Source: Zonotrichia leucophrys gambelii (Eukaryota; Chordata; Aves; Passeriformes; Passerellidae). Taken from it: DNA of 64,000 bases. Each line of letters opens with the position of its first letter. Position 1 is the first letter of the stretch. A program made the position numbers and the translations under genes. The stretch spans positions 1,612,001 through 1,676,000 of the forward strand of contig NC_088179.1 of the NCBI RefSeq assembly GCF_028769735.1, read 5' to 3'. Below the pieces are notes generated by a model, which searched no databases, had not been told where the DNA came from, and was given only the letters and a program-made list of their open reading frames with translations. Below are positions 25,611 through 38,091 of the stretch, in pieces.

Positions 25611-26464
25611 AAATACAATACCAGCTCAGTGGTTTAGCTTTAAGAGAAGCTTTAATGGAAGCAGTTCAGTCAACACAGGTGGCTTTGAAAATTCCACTCT
25701 AAAAATCCTTTGTGTGCTGCTCCTTGGCCAACTGGGAATCCCTGAGGCTTCAGCCAAGCTGCTTCTCCCCATTTGCTGTAGGCCCTGAGGCTCCTGGCTG
25801 GCCTGAGCCTTGCTGCCTGATGGAGGATGGAACAGCAGCATGAAGACTGAGGTTGTGCTCTGCTCAGGGAAGTCAGAACCCCCTGGCTGCACCTCTGCTG
25901 CAGAGATTTCCATTTCCAGCCCCAGAGCCACTGGTGCATATCCTTTCCCCATGACTGAGCTCAATAAACCTCAGCACCCTCACCCCTGGGTGTGACAAGT
26001 CTGATTTTCACCTTGTCAATCCTGAGCAAAGGTCTTTACAGACTGCACACCATGGGCAGCCCTCATGGGCCTTATCAAACACTGCTGAAAGGAGAGGAGC
26101 CCAGACAGATGGCTGGCTTGGGAAGCCTCTAACCTGTGAACTGCACATGCAGGAAGTACATCCAGTTTGTCCTGACTCCTGGTTCCTTTGCAAGAGGCTG
26201 GTGTTTGCATGAACAAAGGGAAAGCAGAGGCTGCAGTGGGGACAGGCCAGCCCTGAGAGCTTCAGCAGAGGTCAGCACCTAGCACAGGCTGCATCCCAGC
26301 AGCATTTTCTAAAAGGTACTGCTGTTAAATCTCAGGCTGGACAAGGTAGAGAGCTCTCCTTCAGGAATTATAGATAAGCCCAAGTGCCAGATACCCTGAT
26401 GTGCCTCTATAGGACACAAAATAAAACCACGCAGACATTGGAATCTCCAAGGTAGAAAGAAAAA
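25611..26464. other. Intron, possible unclassified LTR-like stretch
   Basis: An AATAAA within GAGCTCAATAAACCTCAGC near 25965 resembles an LTR polyadenylation signal, but I cannot define ends. Otherwise nothing recognised. Confidence 0.4.
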
Positions 26465-26650
26465 CGTTTCATTTCTGACTCCAACATTTACAGATTTCCC
26501 AAAGTGACAGTGCCACCTCTCCAATAACACTGGACAAACCAACAGTCCATCAAATTTCTCCTCCTCCAGAAAAGAATGCAAAACAATAAGTATTTAGAGA
26601 AAAGCGTGTGAGAAACTTCGTTACAAGAATGTAAACATCAGACGGTTAGA
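26465..26650 (-). repeat. Interspersed repeat X, copy 1
   Basis: The reverse complement matches 40340-40552 over about 185 bp, including GAGGAGAAATTTGATGGACT, GTTGGTTTGTCCA and TGTAAATGTTGGAGTCAGAA. This copy lacks 18 bp present in the other, between two CACTGTCAC repeats. The family is not identified; an LTR fragment is plausible. Confidence 0.8.
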
Positions 26651-29548
26651 AGAACTTAGCAGGGTGACACTGATGCTCAGCTAAATGCAAAGGAGAAATG
26701 AGAAAAACCAAGCAAGCACCTCATTTCCCAATCTGCTGTGAGTTTATAATGAAAAACTTTCAGAGGCCGAGGGACACACTTCCAAAGTACCCCCATAAGG
26801 CTGCAGACAAGCAGCTACATCTTCAAAGAGAGATCCAGGCCTCTAATTCAGGCACATAATGAAGTGGACAGATTAAAACAAAACAAAGCAAACCCCACGC
26901 TGAGACAAGAGCAGCTGAGAGGGAAACGTGGCCACTGGGGAGGGCTGCAGCCTGGGCCAGCCCCTTCCCCTGCCAGCTGCTCTGCAAACCCTGCCCCAGG
27001 AACAGGCAGGGCATGCAAACCACCAGAACGTGTTATCTCCATCAGGGGATGACACAGGCTCACAAAGCATCCCCCAGCTGATAACAGAGATAAAGGGTTC
27101 TGTGGGATTTGGTGGCTCGAGTGCCTGCATTACTGCAAACAAACACTTGGAGCTTTTGCAGATGTCTGAAGGACTGGCAGGCAGCTGTGCAAAAGGAGGA
27201 TGAGGAAATTGCCCATAAGAAAATGGTTAATTCAGACCAAAAAGGCAAGAGCAAAGGGCTTGGCAGATCTTCTGAGGGCAAAGTCACAAACCCGCCTTAC
27301 TGAAAGTCTGGATCTGGGAAACTCGATCTGATGGAGTTAAAGACACTATTTTGGCCTGTCAGAGCCCTGAACCAGCCAAGCTCAGCCCAGCTGCTGCTGT
27401 TCACAGCTACAGTGGCACCTCTGAGCACTGAACCAGAGAAACAGCTTTCCCAGCACATCAGGGACCTCTGAGCAATGCCAGATAATTGTACAACATCAGC
27501 TACAAAGAAAAAAATCAGATTTATTTGGGAATAGTTACATATTGGAAAAACACTATTTTTTAAATATAAATTATGACAGTGTTGTGAGAGGTGAAGGTAA
27601 GGCATTTTTAAATAGTTTCACCTTGTTAGCTGAAGGTGATGGTGGCTTCCTTCTTTTGTGTGCCCCACCAGTGCTTTGCACTACCACGTCAGAGTTGGCT
27701 GCCAAAGTGAGAAAAAATCCTTAAGGAGGTATCCAGGCTTTCTCCCAGCAGTTTTAACAGCTGCTATCCTTTTGCCTGTGCTGTGCTTGGCCCTCCTGTG
27801 TTCCTCCCCAAGATGTTTCTACCCATGAGCAGACCTGGCAGACAGGGCTAGTTGTGAGGGCTGCAAACACAGGGCAGTGTCACTGAGGCTCACAGAGCCA
27901 GGGGTTCCTCAGTTCTGCTCCCACCTGGCTCCCTCAGGACCAAGGCCTGTCCTGACCTGGCAGGTTCCTGGGTGGATCTCATGAGGAACCAAAGGCTGGA
28001 GCAGGTGGAAGCACCAGGTGGTGTGCAGGATCAGGGCTGCCAGCACACAGCTCCCTCCAGGCTGGAGTTACTTGCAATAAACCATCAGCAACACCATGAT
28101 TGCACAAGACAAGTGACAGAACATCACTTAGTTTGTACCAAGTGAGCCTTCTGCCTCATGGGGTGCAGAGATGGGCTGTTCAGAGGGCCCTGAAGTTGCT
28201 CTCTCATGGAGAACAACAAAAAGCTAGGGGAGTTCTTCTTTACAGTTCCTTCTCTAACACGCACTGGGACCCCAGTGATGCTTTTGCTCTGCCTGACTTC
28301 TCCTCATAATTGGCTTTTGCAGCACCTCAGGTACACAGGGAGGTGTTTCAGCAGAGCTCAGTGTAGGAGGTGTTGTTAGAGACCTGAAGCCATGGCCCAG
28401 CTGTCCTTTCCCACTCCTCTCCCTGTGTCAGGCCAATATTCCTTCTTGCTGAAGGAAGAATGAACTCAGGTAACTCAATTACCAACAAAGGATCAATTAA
28501 ATTAGTGCAGAAAACAGAAGATCAGGACAGGCAGGACCACATGGATAGTGAGTTCCTTGGAATATTAAACTCACCAGGATATCCCATTGCCTCTGCCTTT
28601 TTCCACATGAATTTTCCAAAGCAATTTTTTGAGCCTCCCCAATCCTGTTTCTTTCCCAAGCAGCATCCTTTCCTGCTGCCCAAAAACTAAAGTCTGCCTG
28701 GAAAGAAGAGCCAGACCCTGAGTATCTGTCACTTGAGAGCTTAGCTCAGATTGTTTTTAATAGTTTGTGCTGCTCGTAACTGGTTTTAAACTGACAGGGG
28801 AAAGCGATAAAAGAGTAAGATCTGTGTTTCTGAGCTCACATCAAAGAAGAGCTTTAAAGAACCAGTAAAAAGGCTGTCAAAAAAGGAAGGCTTTACCTAG
28901 CAGCCTAACAAAACAAGCTTTAAAAAAACGAGAAATAGTGTCCCAAAACAAATGAACCAGAGAGGGAAAACGTTAGTTGAAAAGTAAATATTTAACAGGG
29001 CCTGTACCTGCTAAGAGAGAGACAAAAAAGCCTGAAAAAAAGCCCTGATCACAAGAGAGATGGTTTCTGCTGCAGAAAGAAAGGCTGGCCATAGGATTTG
29101 GAAGTACTCACAGTTCTTTTCTGCACTACTGACCACGTTAGAGCCATCAGCCTGAGCCTGGCTCTGCATTACACCGCACAGAGCCTCCGATTATTCACTC
29201 CCTGACACAAACTGCTCTTCCAAGGCTTCTTTAAACTTCCCTTTGTACCCCCAGCTTTTTAGCTGCCATCACAAGCCTTCAAGGTTTAGTGCTGGGAGAC
29301 AAAGCAGCGGCCTCCTGATGCAAAGATTAATGGCACTGCACAAAGAAGTGCAGACACATGAATTATCCCCAGGTCTTTCATTCTGCCAGAGCCTGCCCGG
29401 AGCAGTGGGAGACAGGTACACACACACACACACCCCCATCCCCCAGAGATGCCCAGGGATGCAGGACTGCTGCCACCAGATTTTCCCTGTGGGTGCCTGT
29501 TGGAACCCTGGTTACTGAGAAATTTCTGACTTTCTGTGCTGCCAGGCA
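26651..29548. other. Intron, no feature seen
   Basis: Unique-looking apart from a (CA)n at 29418-29433. The short frames show no domain. Confidence 0.55.
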
Positions 29549-30431
29549 ATGACCCTCAAGAGAACACTGCATTGACCTGAGGCCATAAAGAAAACTTCCA
29601 AAATTGAATGACAGAACTGGGATTCTGGGTGTGGAGTTTGAGTAGAAGTGTGTAAGATCACATGGTGGAAAACTTAAAGAGTTTAAGGTTTTAGAATACA
29701 GTAATATATATAACCTTAGGGTTGAGGCTGGTCCTTGTTCTTCACCACCTTCTCCATGGGTTTGGGTGGCTTTGTGTAATTGGACAGAAAAGTCCGCATT
29801 GTTGCTGGTTATTGGGTTAAAAGTAAAAACAAATTAGGTGTCATTTCTTAATTGGACTTAAAAATTGGACTGAAATGGATTCTTAAGTTTATTCTTAAAA
29901 GGCCTTGTAGAGAGAGAGATGGGGCTCCCAGGGGCTTCACAGAGGCAGCATCTGCAAGGACTGCTCCTAGAGAACACTGCATTTCACCTGAGGCCATGGA
30001 GAAGCTTCCAAAATGGAATGACAGAACTGGGATTGTGGCTGTGGAGTTTGAATAGAAGTGTGTGATATCACATGGTGGAAAACTTAAGAGTTTAAGGGTT
30101 TAGAATATAGTAATATATATAAAGCAAGATGGAGGTTTTAGGGCAGAGGCTGGTCCTTGCTCTCCATGGGTTTGGGTGGTTTTGTGTAATTGGATAAAAA
30201 AGTCCCCATTGCTGGTACGGGTGGTTGGTTATTGGGTTAAAAGTAAAAATAATTTAGGTGTCATTTCTTAATTGGACAGTTTATCCTTAAAAGGCCTTGT
30301 AGAGAAATAGAGATGGGGCTCCATTTTTAGCTTGTTAGAGTGAAGTGCTGCGGAACTCAGGATATGTGAGACTGTACCACAGATAAGAACTAATAGACAT
30401 CTGAGTCTGAACAAGAAATTCTGTCTCACAC
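29549..30431 (+). mobile_element. ERV LTR-like element with an internal tandem duplication
   Basis: Two direct copies of about 370-390 bp lie at 29556-29933 and 29968-30330. Shared blocks include AATGACAGAACTGGGATT, ATCACATGGTGGAAAACTTA and GGTGTCATTTCTTAATTGGA. Only after the second copy is there an LTR-like tail, ending in a TGTCTCACA terminus. The simplest reading is one LTR whose upstream part has been tandemly duplicated. No retroviral coding sequence is present. The 5' boundary is approximate. Confidence 0.65.
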
Positions 30432-32929
30432 ATTTAATCCTGACCCTGGCAGGAAAGCAGCAAAGCCTCCCCAGGTGCTCCCCCTGGATCCAGGCTGCAG
30501 GAGTGGCAGCAGCTCCCCCAGCTCCTCCTGCTCCTGCTGAGCAGCCCCAGAGCAGATGGTGCTCAGGGCTTGTACCTGGAGCAGGGCTCAGCAACCTCAC
30601 AAATGCTCTGATCTGATGTGGATTTCCCCTAAATTGTCTTTGCCATCCTCTAAACAAGAGCTCAGCCTCATGGATTAGTGGCTCCTCAGTCGCCTGGCTC
30701 ACAGGGAGTCCATCAGCCAATTCCAGTAAGCACTCCTCAGCCAGGATGCAAAGAGAGGTTTTGGCAGCTCCCACTGCTGCTGCCAGCCAGGATCTTCCAG
30801 GTCCTCAAGTCACTGCAAGCAGCTCAATATCCCTTCTCAAGCTGCACCACTTCAGCTCTCTGGTATTGTCCCCTTACTCCAGGCACCCCTTATAGAAAAG
30901 AAGATGCAATCACTCCCCCAAATCTTGAATTGTCTTTTGAATGTAACTCCTCCCTGGTATTAGGCTTATTAATAAAAGCCCTTTTACAGATTCATCGAAG
31001 TGAAGAAGAGCTGTGCAAGTTCACAGGCTTTGCTGGTTTAAAAGAGAGAAAAGTGATATTTTATATAGGAGATGAACTTACAGAGCTTGCTGCCCTGGGA
31101 CTTTGTGGGGCAGACCTTCTCCAGCAGGTTTAAAAAGAGGTTAGATAATATTCATGCACAAAAGGTGTGTGCAGGACTGGGCAGGGATGTACCCCTGCTC
31201 TCCCCTCTGGAGGAGCTGAGGCTGTTTGGGAGTATGAAGTGACAGACTTCAGAGAGGTGGTACAGCCACACTCAGCTCCTAAATGTGTCCTTGGAAGCAC
31301 TGTCAGACACAGCCTGCAGCTTGATCAGACATTTCCCACCTTCCTGCAGGGCCCCCAGAAACCCCTCACACACCACTCCTAGGCTGTCACAGCAAGAACC
31401 AGCTGCCATGGAGGCCACCAGACACCACAGATGGAACCTGCAGAGCTCAGAGGCTCTGGGGCCTTGCTCAGAAGCTTCTGCATCTTCATCAGGCAAAATA
31501 CACAGTGCAAAGCACAGGGTGGAGGACACTACAGAGGAAACCTCACTTAGAGTTGTCATCACCCTGCCCAAGGTTCTTCTGCCCAAACTCCAAAGCCTTG
31601 CCTCAGCTGGGGGCTCAGCCCAGGCAATCTGGGTGTGTGGACAACAGCCACAGGAGCGCCTCCACATGCAATGGGGGAGGGAAACAAATCACCCAATCCA
31701 CGTCAGTTTTTATGCCAACTTGATGTGTTGCATGTGTGATTACTGCAGAAACCAACCTGGGTAATTGGAGCCATCTGCACCCATTAGTGCCATTTGTGTG
31801 TGTATTCATAGAAACTGCACATTAGCTAGGCATGCCATTGCACAAACTTATTAACCAGCTAATTAATTAAGATAACAGACCTTCTCTGCTCAGGAGGAGC
31901 CCATCACCCACTAATCACAAGGATAGATCTTCTCCATCTGTTGGATCACTTGCTGCCTCCCCAGGGTCGCCAGGGCAGATGCAGCTGGCCTGCAGTGTCC
32001 AGCAGGCTGTGCTGGGGTGTGAGCATTCTGCTCAAGTGACTTCCTTTGTGCAGTCAGGCTCCAAACTGGAAACATCACCATGGCACTCCCACAGTGCTTC
32101 TGGATCCCCTCAGGTGGCCTCTGGATCAGACACCAAGCGTACCTGCTCCCCTCCCAGTGCTCACTTGCCAAGCACAGGGGGCTCCTCACCTGCCCCTACC
32201 AGGGCAGTGCTCTGGCAGCCCCAGTGCACATCCCAAAATCCCCTCCTGCCAAGCTGGGCCCTCTTCTGGCTCCTGTTTCTACAGCAAACTCCCAGAGCAA
32301 CAGCAGATTATAAATACACAGGGGACGGCTGTGCCCCAGAGCTTCCCTGACATATGGTTCTGTCTTCAGTCAGAAACCCTGGATTTAAATTTAGGGATGG
32401 AGCAGGAGGTTAGGTTTCAAAGTTCCAAGATAAATCCCCTGGGAGGAAGCATTGAGGCCAGATTTTTGTCCCTGGTGTACAGCCTTAAAGCAGATGGGAG
32501 CAGGGAGTCAGTTCTGTCGAGCAAACCACTTTTTGTGGAGCCCTGAGAGGCTGTGCCCAACTTTTCAGCTCTTTGAAGACTGCTGGAGCTCCAGCCCCCT
32601 GCACCAGCTGCTGCTGCTGCACCAGCCCTGACAGGGCAATCACAGCTCCTGCTGAACACTCAGACTTTGGGAAGGAAAATATGGCTCTGATGCCTCAGGT
32701 CTAGCTTTTATGTTTCAGATTCTGTGCTGCTTTAGTGTGTGGGTCTGGGCTTCATATCAGGGGATGGTGAGCTCTGTGCACAGAGCAGGGAGACAAAACA
32801 ATTCCTGCTCCAGCTGGGCACCAAGGACAAATGATCCAAATCTCAGCCCAGGAGCACAAACACCGTGGGCTGGAGAGAGAAAAACAAGCAGGGTGGGACT
32901 GCCTGGGCTAAAGCTGGAATGGGACAATG
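30432..32929. other. Intron, no gene recognised
   Basis: Moderately GC-rich, so several frames of 120-170 codons are open (for example 30268-30774 minus, 31285-31764 plus, 32046-32546 plus). None has a recognisable domain, and they overlap on both strands. Confidence 0.55.
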
Positions 32930-33114
32930 AACTGCAAGGTGCAAATGGAGCAGAACTGATCACAGTGACAGACCCTGGGAGTGCTCGTGCAGTTTGTGCC
33001 CATTTTGGGTTGCACTGCCCAAGGTGGATCCATTGAGGGCTTTTAATAAATCCCTACTTTATTCTTTAACTCTGTCTGGTCTCTCCTCTAGAGAAGAGCC
33101 TTCACAAGGTATCA
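32930..33114 (+). mobile_element. ERV LTR 3' portion
   Basis: It carries TTTTAATAAATCCCTACTTT, then TTTAACTCTGTCTGGTCTCTC and a GGTATCA end, a layout typical of the R-U5 part of an avian ERV LTR. The 5' part may reach back to a TGTGGAGCCCTGAGAGGC at about 32534, but that is uncertain. Confidence 0.5.
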
Positions 33115-33130
33115 GCTCCAGCTACTGCCT

Positions 33131-33396
33131 TAGAATAACTCCTTCTATTACCTTAGATTAACTCCTTCTATAGATTAACTCCTATAGAATAACTCCTTCT
33201 ATTACCTTAGATTAACTTCTTCTATAGAATAACTCTTTCTATTACCTTAGAATAACTCCTTCTATAGAATAACTCCTTCTATTACCTTAGATTAACTCCT
33301 TCTATAGAATAACTCCTTCTATTACCTTAGATTAACGCCTTCTATAGAATAACTCCTTCTATTACCTTAGAATAACTCCTTCTATAGAATAACTCC
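33131..33396. repeat. 40-bp AT-rich minisatellite, about 6.5 copies
   Basis: Each 40-bp unit is made of two related halves, ATTACCTTAGATTAACTCCT and TCTATAGAATAACTCCTTCT, so a 20-bp ancestral duplication is likely. Copies differ by single changes (AGATTAAC or AGAATAAC; one AACGCC). The array starts just downstream of an LTR-like 3' end at 33114. Confidence 0.93.
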
Positions 33397-34224
33397 TGTT
33401 AAAGGGCAGCAGTATCTGCTTCAGGGTGTCTCAGTGCCTCCATCAGCTCCCCATCCCTTCCAAAACAAGTCTTTGTGTGCAGGGGTAATAAGCTACAGGC
33501 CCAACAGCTTTGGCCATTTTTCATTTGTGATGAAAAAAGGAACAAGTCAGTTTCAAATCATTGTGAAATATTTGTGAAACAAGCCAAACCCCTCCTTCCT
33601 GCACACATGAAATGCAGTGCTGAAGAAGTTACTGCAATCCAATAAAGCGTAAAATGCTTTCATCATTGTACAATATAAATGCTTACCCTAGTTATAGACA
33701 ACTTCAAGACAACTACACAGTAGATTTAACTTTGATTTTCCTAAAGCTAGAGAACATTTTGTATCTTTATAAATTAAACAAAAAAAAAAAAAAAATTCCA
33801 TTGCTCCCAAATGTGGGAGCCTGGTTGCAGCTGATGGTGCTCTGCCAAGTGGGACCTGTGCAAATATTGCACTTGGAGCACCCCAATTGTGCCTGATCAC
33901 TTTTACATTCCCAGGAAGCCGCCTGGTATCTCCTGCCCAACCCTCTGTGTAGAACCTACAGCTCCAGAGATGTCCTAAGCTCTACAAAACCAGCAAAACA
34001 ACAGGGTGCAGCTCCTGCCTGCAGCTCCTCTGGACTGAACAAAGGATCCAGGGCAGGACCAAGGGATCACAACACACCTGGATCATTTCCAGATGATTCT
34101 GCTGCAGGACCACATCACCACCACTGCCCATGTTCACACATAGGCACCTTCCTCACACTCTTCTCCAAGCACAGATTTTTACTGCTCTGCAAAGCACCAA
34201 ATTACAAGGCTGGATCCATTATTT
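33397..34224. other. Intron, poly(A) tract only
   Basis: AT-rich, with the A tract at 33776-33795; nothing else recognised. Confidence 0.55.
33776..33795 (+). repeat. Poly(A) tract
   Basis: An uninterrupted A run (about 17) after AATTAAAC. It could be the tail of an old retroposon, but the sequence to its left is unrecognised. Confidence 0.6.
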
Positions 34225-34232
34225 GTCCAATG

Positions 34233-34614
34233 TGTCGCAGACATCTTTTGTGAAAAATCTTTTCTTGAAATTTTTCTCCCTTCTGAGAAGCTGGAGCCTC
34301 AGAAACAAGATGTAAACAATGGTTATCTGCTGCTGTAGAATGCATCAGGTTTTTGACTGGGCCATCTTGTATGTTTACAATTAATGGCCAACCACTGACC
34401 AGATAGCTTGGACTCTCTGTCCGAGACACAAATCTTTGTTATTCATTCTTTTCTTTTCCATTCTTAGCTTAGCCTTCTGAGGAAACCTGTCCTTCTAATT
34501 CTTTTTAGTATAGTTATAATGTAATATATATATCATACAATAATAAATCAAGCCTTCTGAACATAAAGTCAATATTCTCATCTCTCCCTTCACCTGAAAA
34601 CCCCTGTGACCACA
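34233..34614 (+). mobile_element. LTR-like element, subfamily 1
   Basis: A 382-bp copy from TGTCGCAGACATC to CTGTGACCACA, with a TATA-like region and AATAAATCAAGCCTTCTGA near the 3' end. It is flanked by GTCCAATG (34225-34232) and GTCCAGTG (34615-34622), an 8-bp direct repeat with one mismatch. Confidence 0.82.
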
Positions 34615-34622
34615 GTCCAGTG

Positions 34623-36896
34623 CCCTCTGGACCAAGGAAAAATGCCTTCAAAGAAACTGCATTTAAAGGTGGTCTGAGCAATGCTGTCTCCTGCAAGAGG
34701 CACAGAGCCGGGGCAGGGCTTTTGGGTGCTCCCACCCTGCAGGAGCTGCTCCTCCCCTTGTGCCTTCTGACCACCTTGGCCCTGCTGAACCCAAGTCATC
34801 CAAACAAAACCTGCCATCCCTGGCCCCTCAATCACTGAGAGGCAGCAAACATGCTGAGTTAAGTGCAAGGTAAGCAGTATTTTTATTTGGTTAATTAGAA
34901 TTGCTCATCAAATGAAAACAAAGGAGTGATTTACTGCAGAACTGGTACAGGTAGTTGTTGCATAAGTACATTCCTGCATATTTGGCTACATTAGGAATGT
35001 TTTTTAATTAACAGTTTCTCCTTGGCTAAAGCAAGCCATAGAAAATACAGAAAGAGAAGTTTCACACAAAGATACTGCTGAATCCCTCAACTGCCAGCTA
35101 CTTTTTTTTTTCTGCAGGGAAGATTTTAAATTAAAAGCAGATTGCCTTCATTAGTGTTACCAGAAGCCATGTAGCTGCCAAAGCTGACAGAAACACAACT
35201 GTGATTTGCAGATTTGGCAAGGGCCATTTTCTCTCTCTGCAAATGTGGGTAATGTCATTTGTATTAAAGGGCTTTTGTGGGGGACACTGCAAAAAACAAC
35301 TCCTTCCCCAGGAGAAGAAAAATATCTCCAGAGCAGCAATTCAGTCATCTGGGGCTCTCAAGTTTTGTCTCCTTGTTAACTGTGCAAGAAAGTTCATTGC
35401 ATTAAATGTGTGGAAGAAATGGTCAGACAGTGTGAGTGCTACAAACTGTCTCCTGATGGCTGAGCAGAATACAGCAGCAAGCCCAAAATAAACATTTCAA
35501 CAGGGATCTCTGACATATAGCCATACTCAAGCTTTCCATGACATGCTGCCAAACCCTCAGAAGCCATTCAGCATGGATCTCACCAAAACCCCTATTTTCT
35601 TTACTCCATTTTAGCTGATGGTAGGAAAGTTACATTTCTACCAGGGCAGCTGTGTTTGCAGGCTTCATGCTCTGCTCCAGAGAGGCAGCCTGGTGATGAG
35701 GGGAAAGCCTTGGTGGTATTTTTACTCTGATTGCTGTGTGAGCAGAGGGGATGCATGAAGGGACTCCACACACCCTGGTGCATCAGTCTCGCCCAAACCG
35801 TGCTGGGTTAAACCCACACAGGTGTATTTCAGTTTGTGCTAATGTGTGCTGGTTTTGGGGCTGAGCTGAGCTGCTGATGTGGCAGCAAAGCCCCAGGGGT
35901 GACCCTGAGCCCCGTGTGCTCGCTGGGATGGGACAGAGGCCTCAGCAGCAGCAGGGCCCTCCTCAGTGCTGCACGGCCCACCCTGCTCTGTGGGCTCACA
36001 GAACATCAAAACTCCAGAATAAAGGAACAAGAGAAAGGGCAATGCCCTAAAGAACCCAGTGGCATGGCACTAGAGACCACAGCACCCTGAGTGAATGCAG
36101 GATTGATTGGATTTATTCCCCCAGCTGCAGCCAAAGTGGGAAGGCCTGAGCACAGTGCTGAACTCTGCAGGAAGCAGTCCAACACAGCATTACCACAGTC
36201 ACAAATGTAAAGCCTGTCTGCAGTAATTAGGATTGTACTACATATGATTTATTAGACACTGTCTTATAATCAAGACTAAAATAGCTGCCTACATTGGAGT
36301 TACCAGTTTCTTAACTGTCTAAAAATAAAGTGACAAATGTAATGCAGTGCCAGACAGGGAACCCAGAGAAATAATGTTAACCTACATGAAGCCTGCAAAT
36401 GCAACCACAGTGTGCCTGCTGGTAACCTTCAATGCAGCCTGGAGTTAAACACTCAGTGACTCTGCAATTTTGGTTTGTGCCTTCAAAAGAACCAGAGAAG
36501 CCAGTTCTGTCTCTGTAGCCCAACTCTGTTTCACCACACAGTGAACAGAGTTCATTATCCATTGAACTAAACACTAAGTAATGAGTTAACAATAATTAAA
36601 CTGAAAGAAACACAGATTAAAGGAATTTATTATTCCCTGATCTGCCGAGCAAATTGTTTAGATACCTGCAATCAATGAGTAATGATGAAACAGAATAAAA
36701 CCCCAACAAACCAAAGAGCCAACAACAGGCTCGTAAAAATCTGTTCAGCAAGGCCCATGTATCTTCGTTAGACTGAACAGCACAGCATTTTAATCAACAA
36801 AACCCTCCTGTCTCTATGCATCACAAGATCAGGGGCAGAATGTGGCCCAAAATGATGCTGTTACTGTTTATTATTCATGTATCACAGGACTGATGG
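34623..36896. other. Intron, no feature seen
   Basis: Unique-looking, with a short T run at about 35102-35111. Confidence 0.55.
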
Positions 36897-37140
36897 AGAT
36901 TTATGGTCCCATTGTGCTCAGTACTGTATAGCAAAATTCAGAGAAATAGTGAGAATCTGTACTCCAAACTTGATAATTCAAAGATAAATTACAAAAACAA
37001 GGTATTGTAATTTAAAGACACTAATGAACAGATGGGGATTGGAGATACAGACAGATTAAGTAACTTGCCCAAGGTCATGCCAGACACATGTGCCAGAGCA
37101 GAAATTTAACTGATCTCTGGAGTACCAGCACAGATTTTTA
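36897..37140 (-). repeat. Ancient MIR-type SINE (minus)
   Basis: The block ATTAAGTAACTTGCCCAAGG with AGGTCATGCC after it and CAGATGGGGATTGGAGATAC before it is the diagnostic tRNA-related part of amniote MIR elements read on the reverse strand. The upstream CCCATTGTGCTCAGTACTGTA fits the other end of an amniote MIR variant. The middle is strongly diverged, as expected for a very old insertion. Confidence 0.7.
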
Positions 37141-37335
37141 CTCATGTAGGAGAATGCTGTTGCTCCTCTTTGATTTCACTAGATGTCATATTCCATAAGC
37201 TAATAAATAAGTTGAAAATTTGCTAATGCTACATGGCAGTACTGGAAGGATTTTCTTTCATCTCTCTCTCCTCAGAAGACCATCATTAACAAAAGGCCTG
37301 TGCCTACACCTGATCTGGCACAACTACAGCATTTG

Positions 37336-37700
37336 CACAGAATCATTGAAGCCTACAGGTCTTGTGCAGCCCTTTAGTCCAACCTGTCCTTCAAAGCAGG
37401 ACAAACCAGAGCAGATGCTCCAGGGCCTGGTCCTCATGAACTCTGAGTATCCTCAAGGATGGAGGTGGAAATCCCAACACTTCTCTGTGCCTGTGTTCAA
37501 CCACTCAGGGTGAAAAAGTCTTTCCACGTACAAAAGGAGAATTTCCCCAGTTCCAGCTGTGTCCAGCACCTCCTATCCTGCTGCCAGGCACCCAGTCCAG
37601 CTCCGTCTGCTCTGTTGCCATGCCTCTCCTGGACACATATCCTGAAATCGGCATTGTGCTCCAGATGCAGCCCCAAAGCCACCAAATACAGGCTGCAAGG
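37336..37700 (-). mobile_element. CR1 LINE 3' fragment (minus)
   Basis: CACAGAATCATTGAAG, AGTCCAACCTGTCC and a CCTCAAGGATGGAGG-type block follow the reverse-complement order of the CR1 3' end. Then come CACTCAGGGTGAAAAAGTCTT and a cysteine/proline-rich antisense frame typical of CR1 untranslated sequence. Truncated and diverged. Confidence 0.7.
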
Positions 37701-37705
37701 CCCTT

Positions 37706-38091
37706 TGTCACAGACACCTTTTTATGAAAAACCCTTTCCTTAGGATTTTTCCTCCGAAGAAGCTGGGAGGCCTCAGGAACAAAATGTAAACAATGGTTAT
37801 CTGCTGCTGTGGAATGCAACAGGTGCATCAGTGATTGGTCTCATGTGGTTGTTTCTAATTAATGGCCAATCACAGTCAGCTGTCTTGGACAGAGAGTCTG
37901 AGACAGCTGCCTTTGTTATCATTCTGTTCTATTCTTAGTTTAGCTAGCCTTCTGATGAAATCATTTCTTCTATTCTTTTAGTATAGTTTTAATATAATAT
38001 ATATCATAAAATAATATATCAATCATTCTGAAACATGGAGTCAGATCCTCATCTCTTCCCTTATCTTGGGACTGCTGTGAACACCATCACA
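37706..38091 (+). mobile_element. LTR-like element, subfamily 1, abutting a CR1 fragment
   Basis: A 386-bp copy starting TGTCACAGACACC and ending ACCATCACA, close in sequence to the 42018 copy. The insertion point is at the end of a minus-strand CR1 remnant. No clean target duplication is visible (GCCCTT versus GCACTT). Confidence 0.82.
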
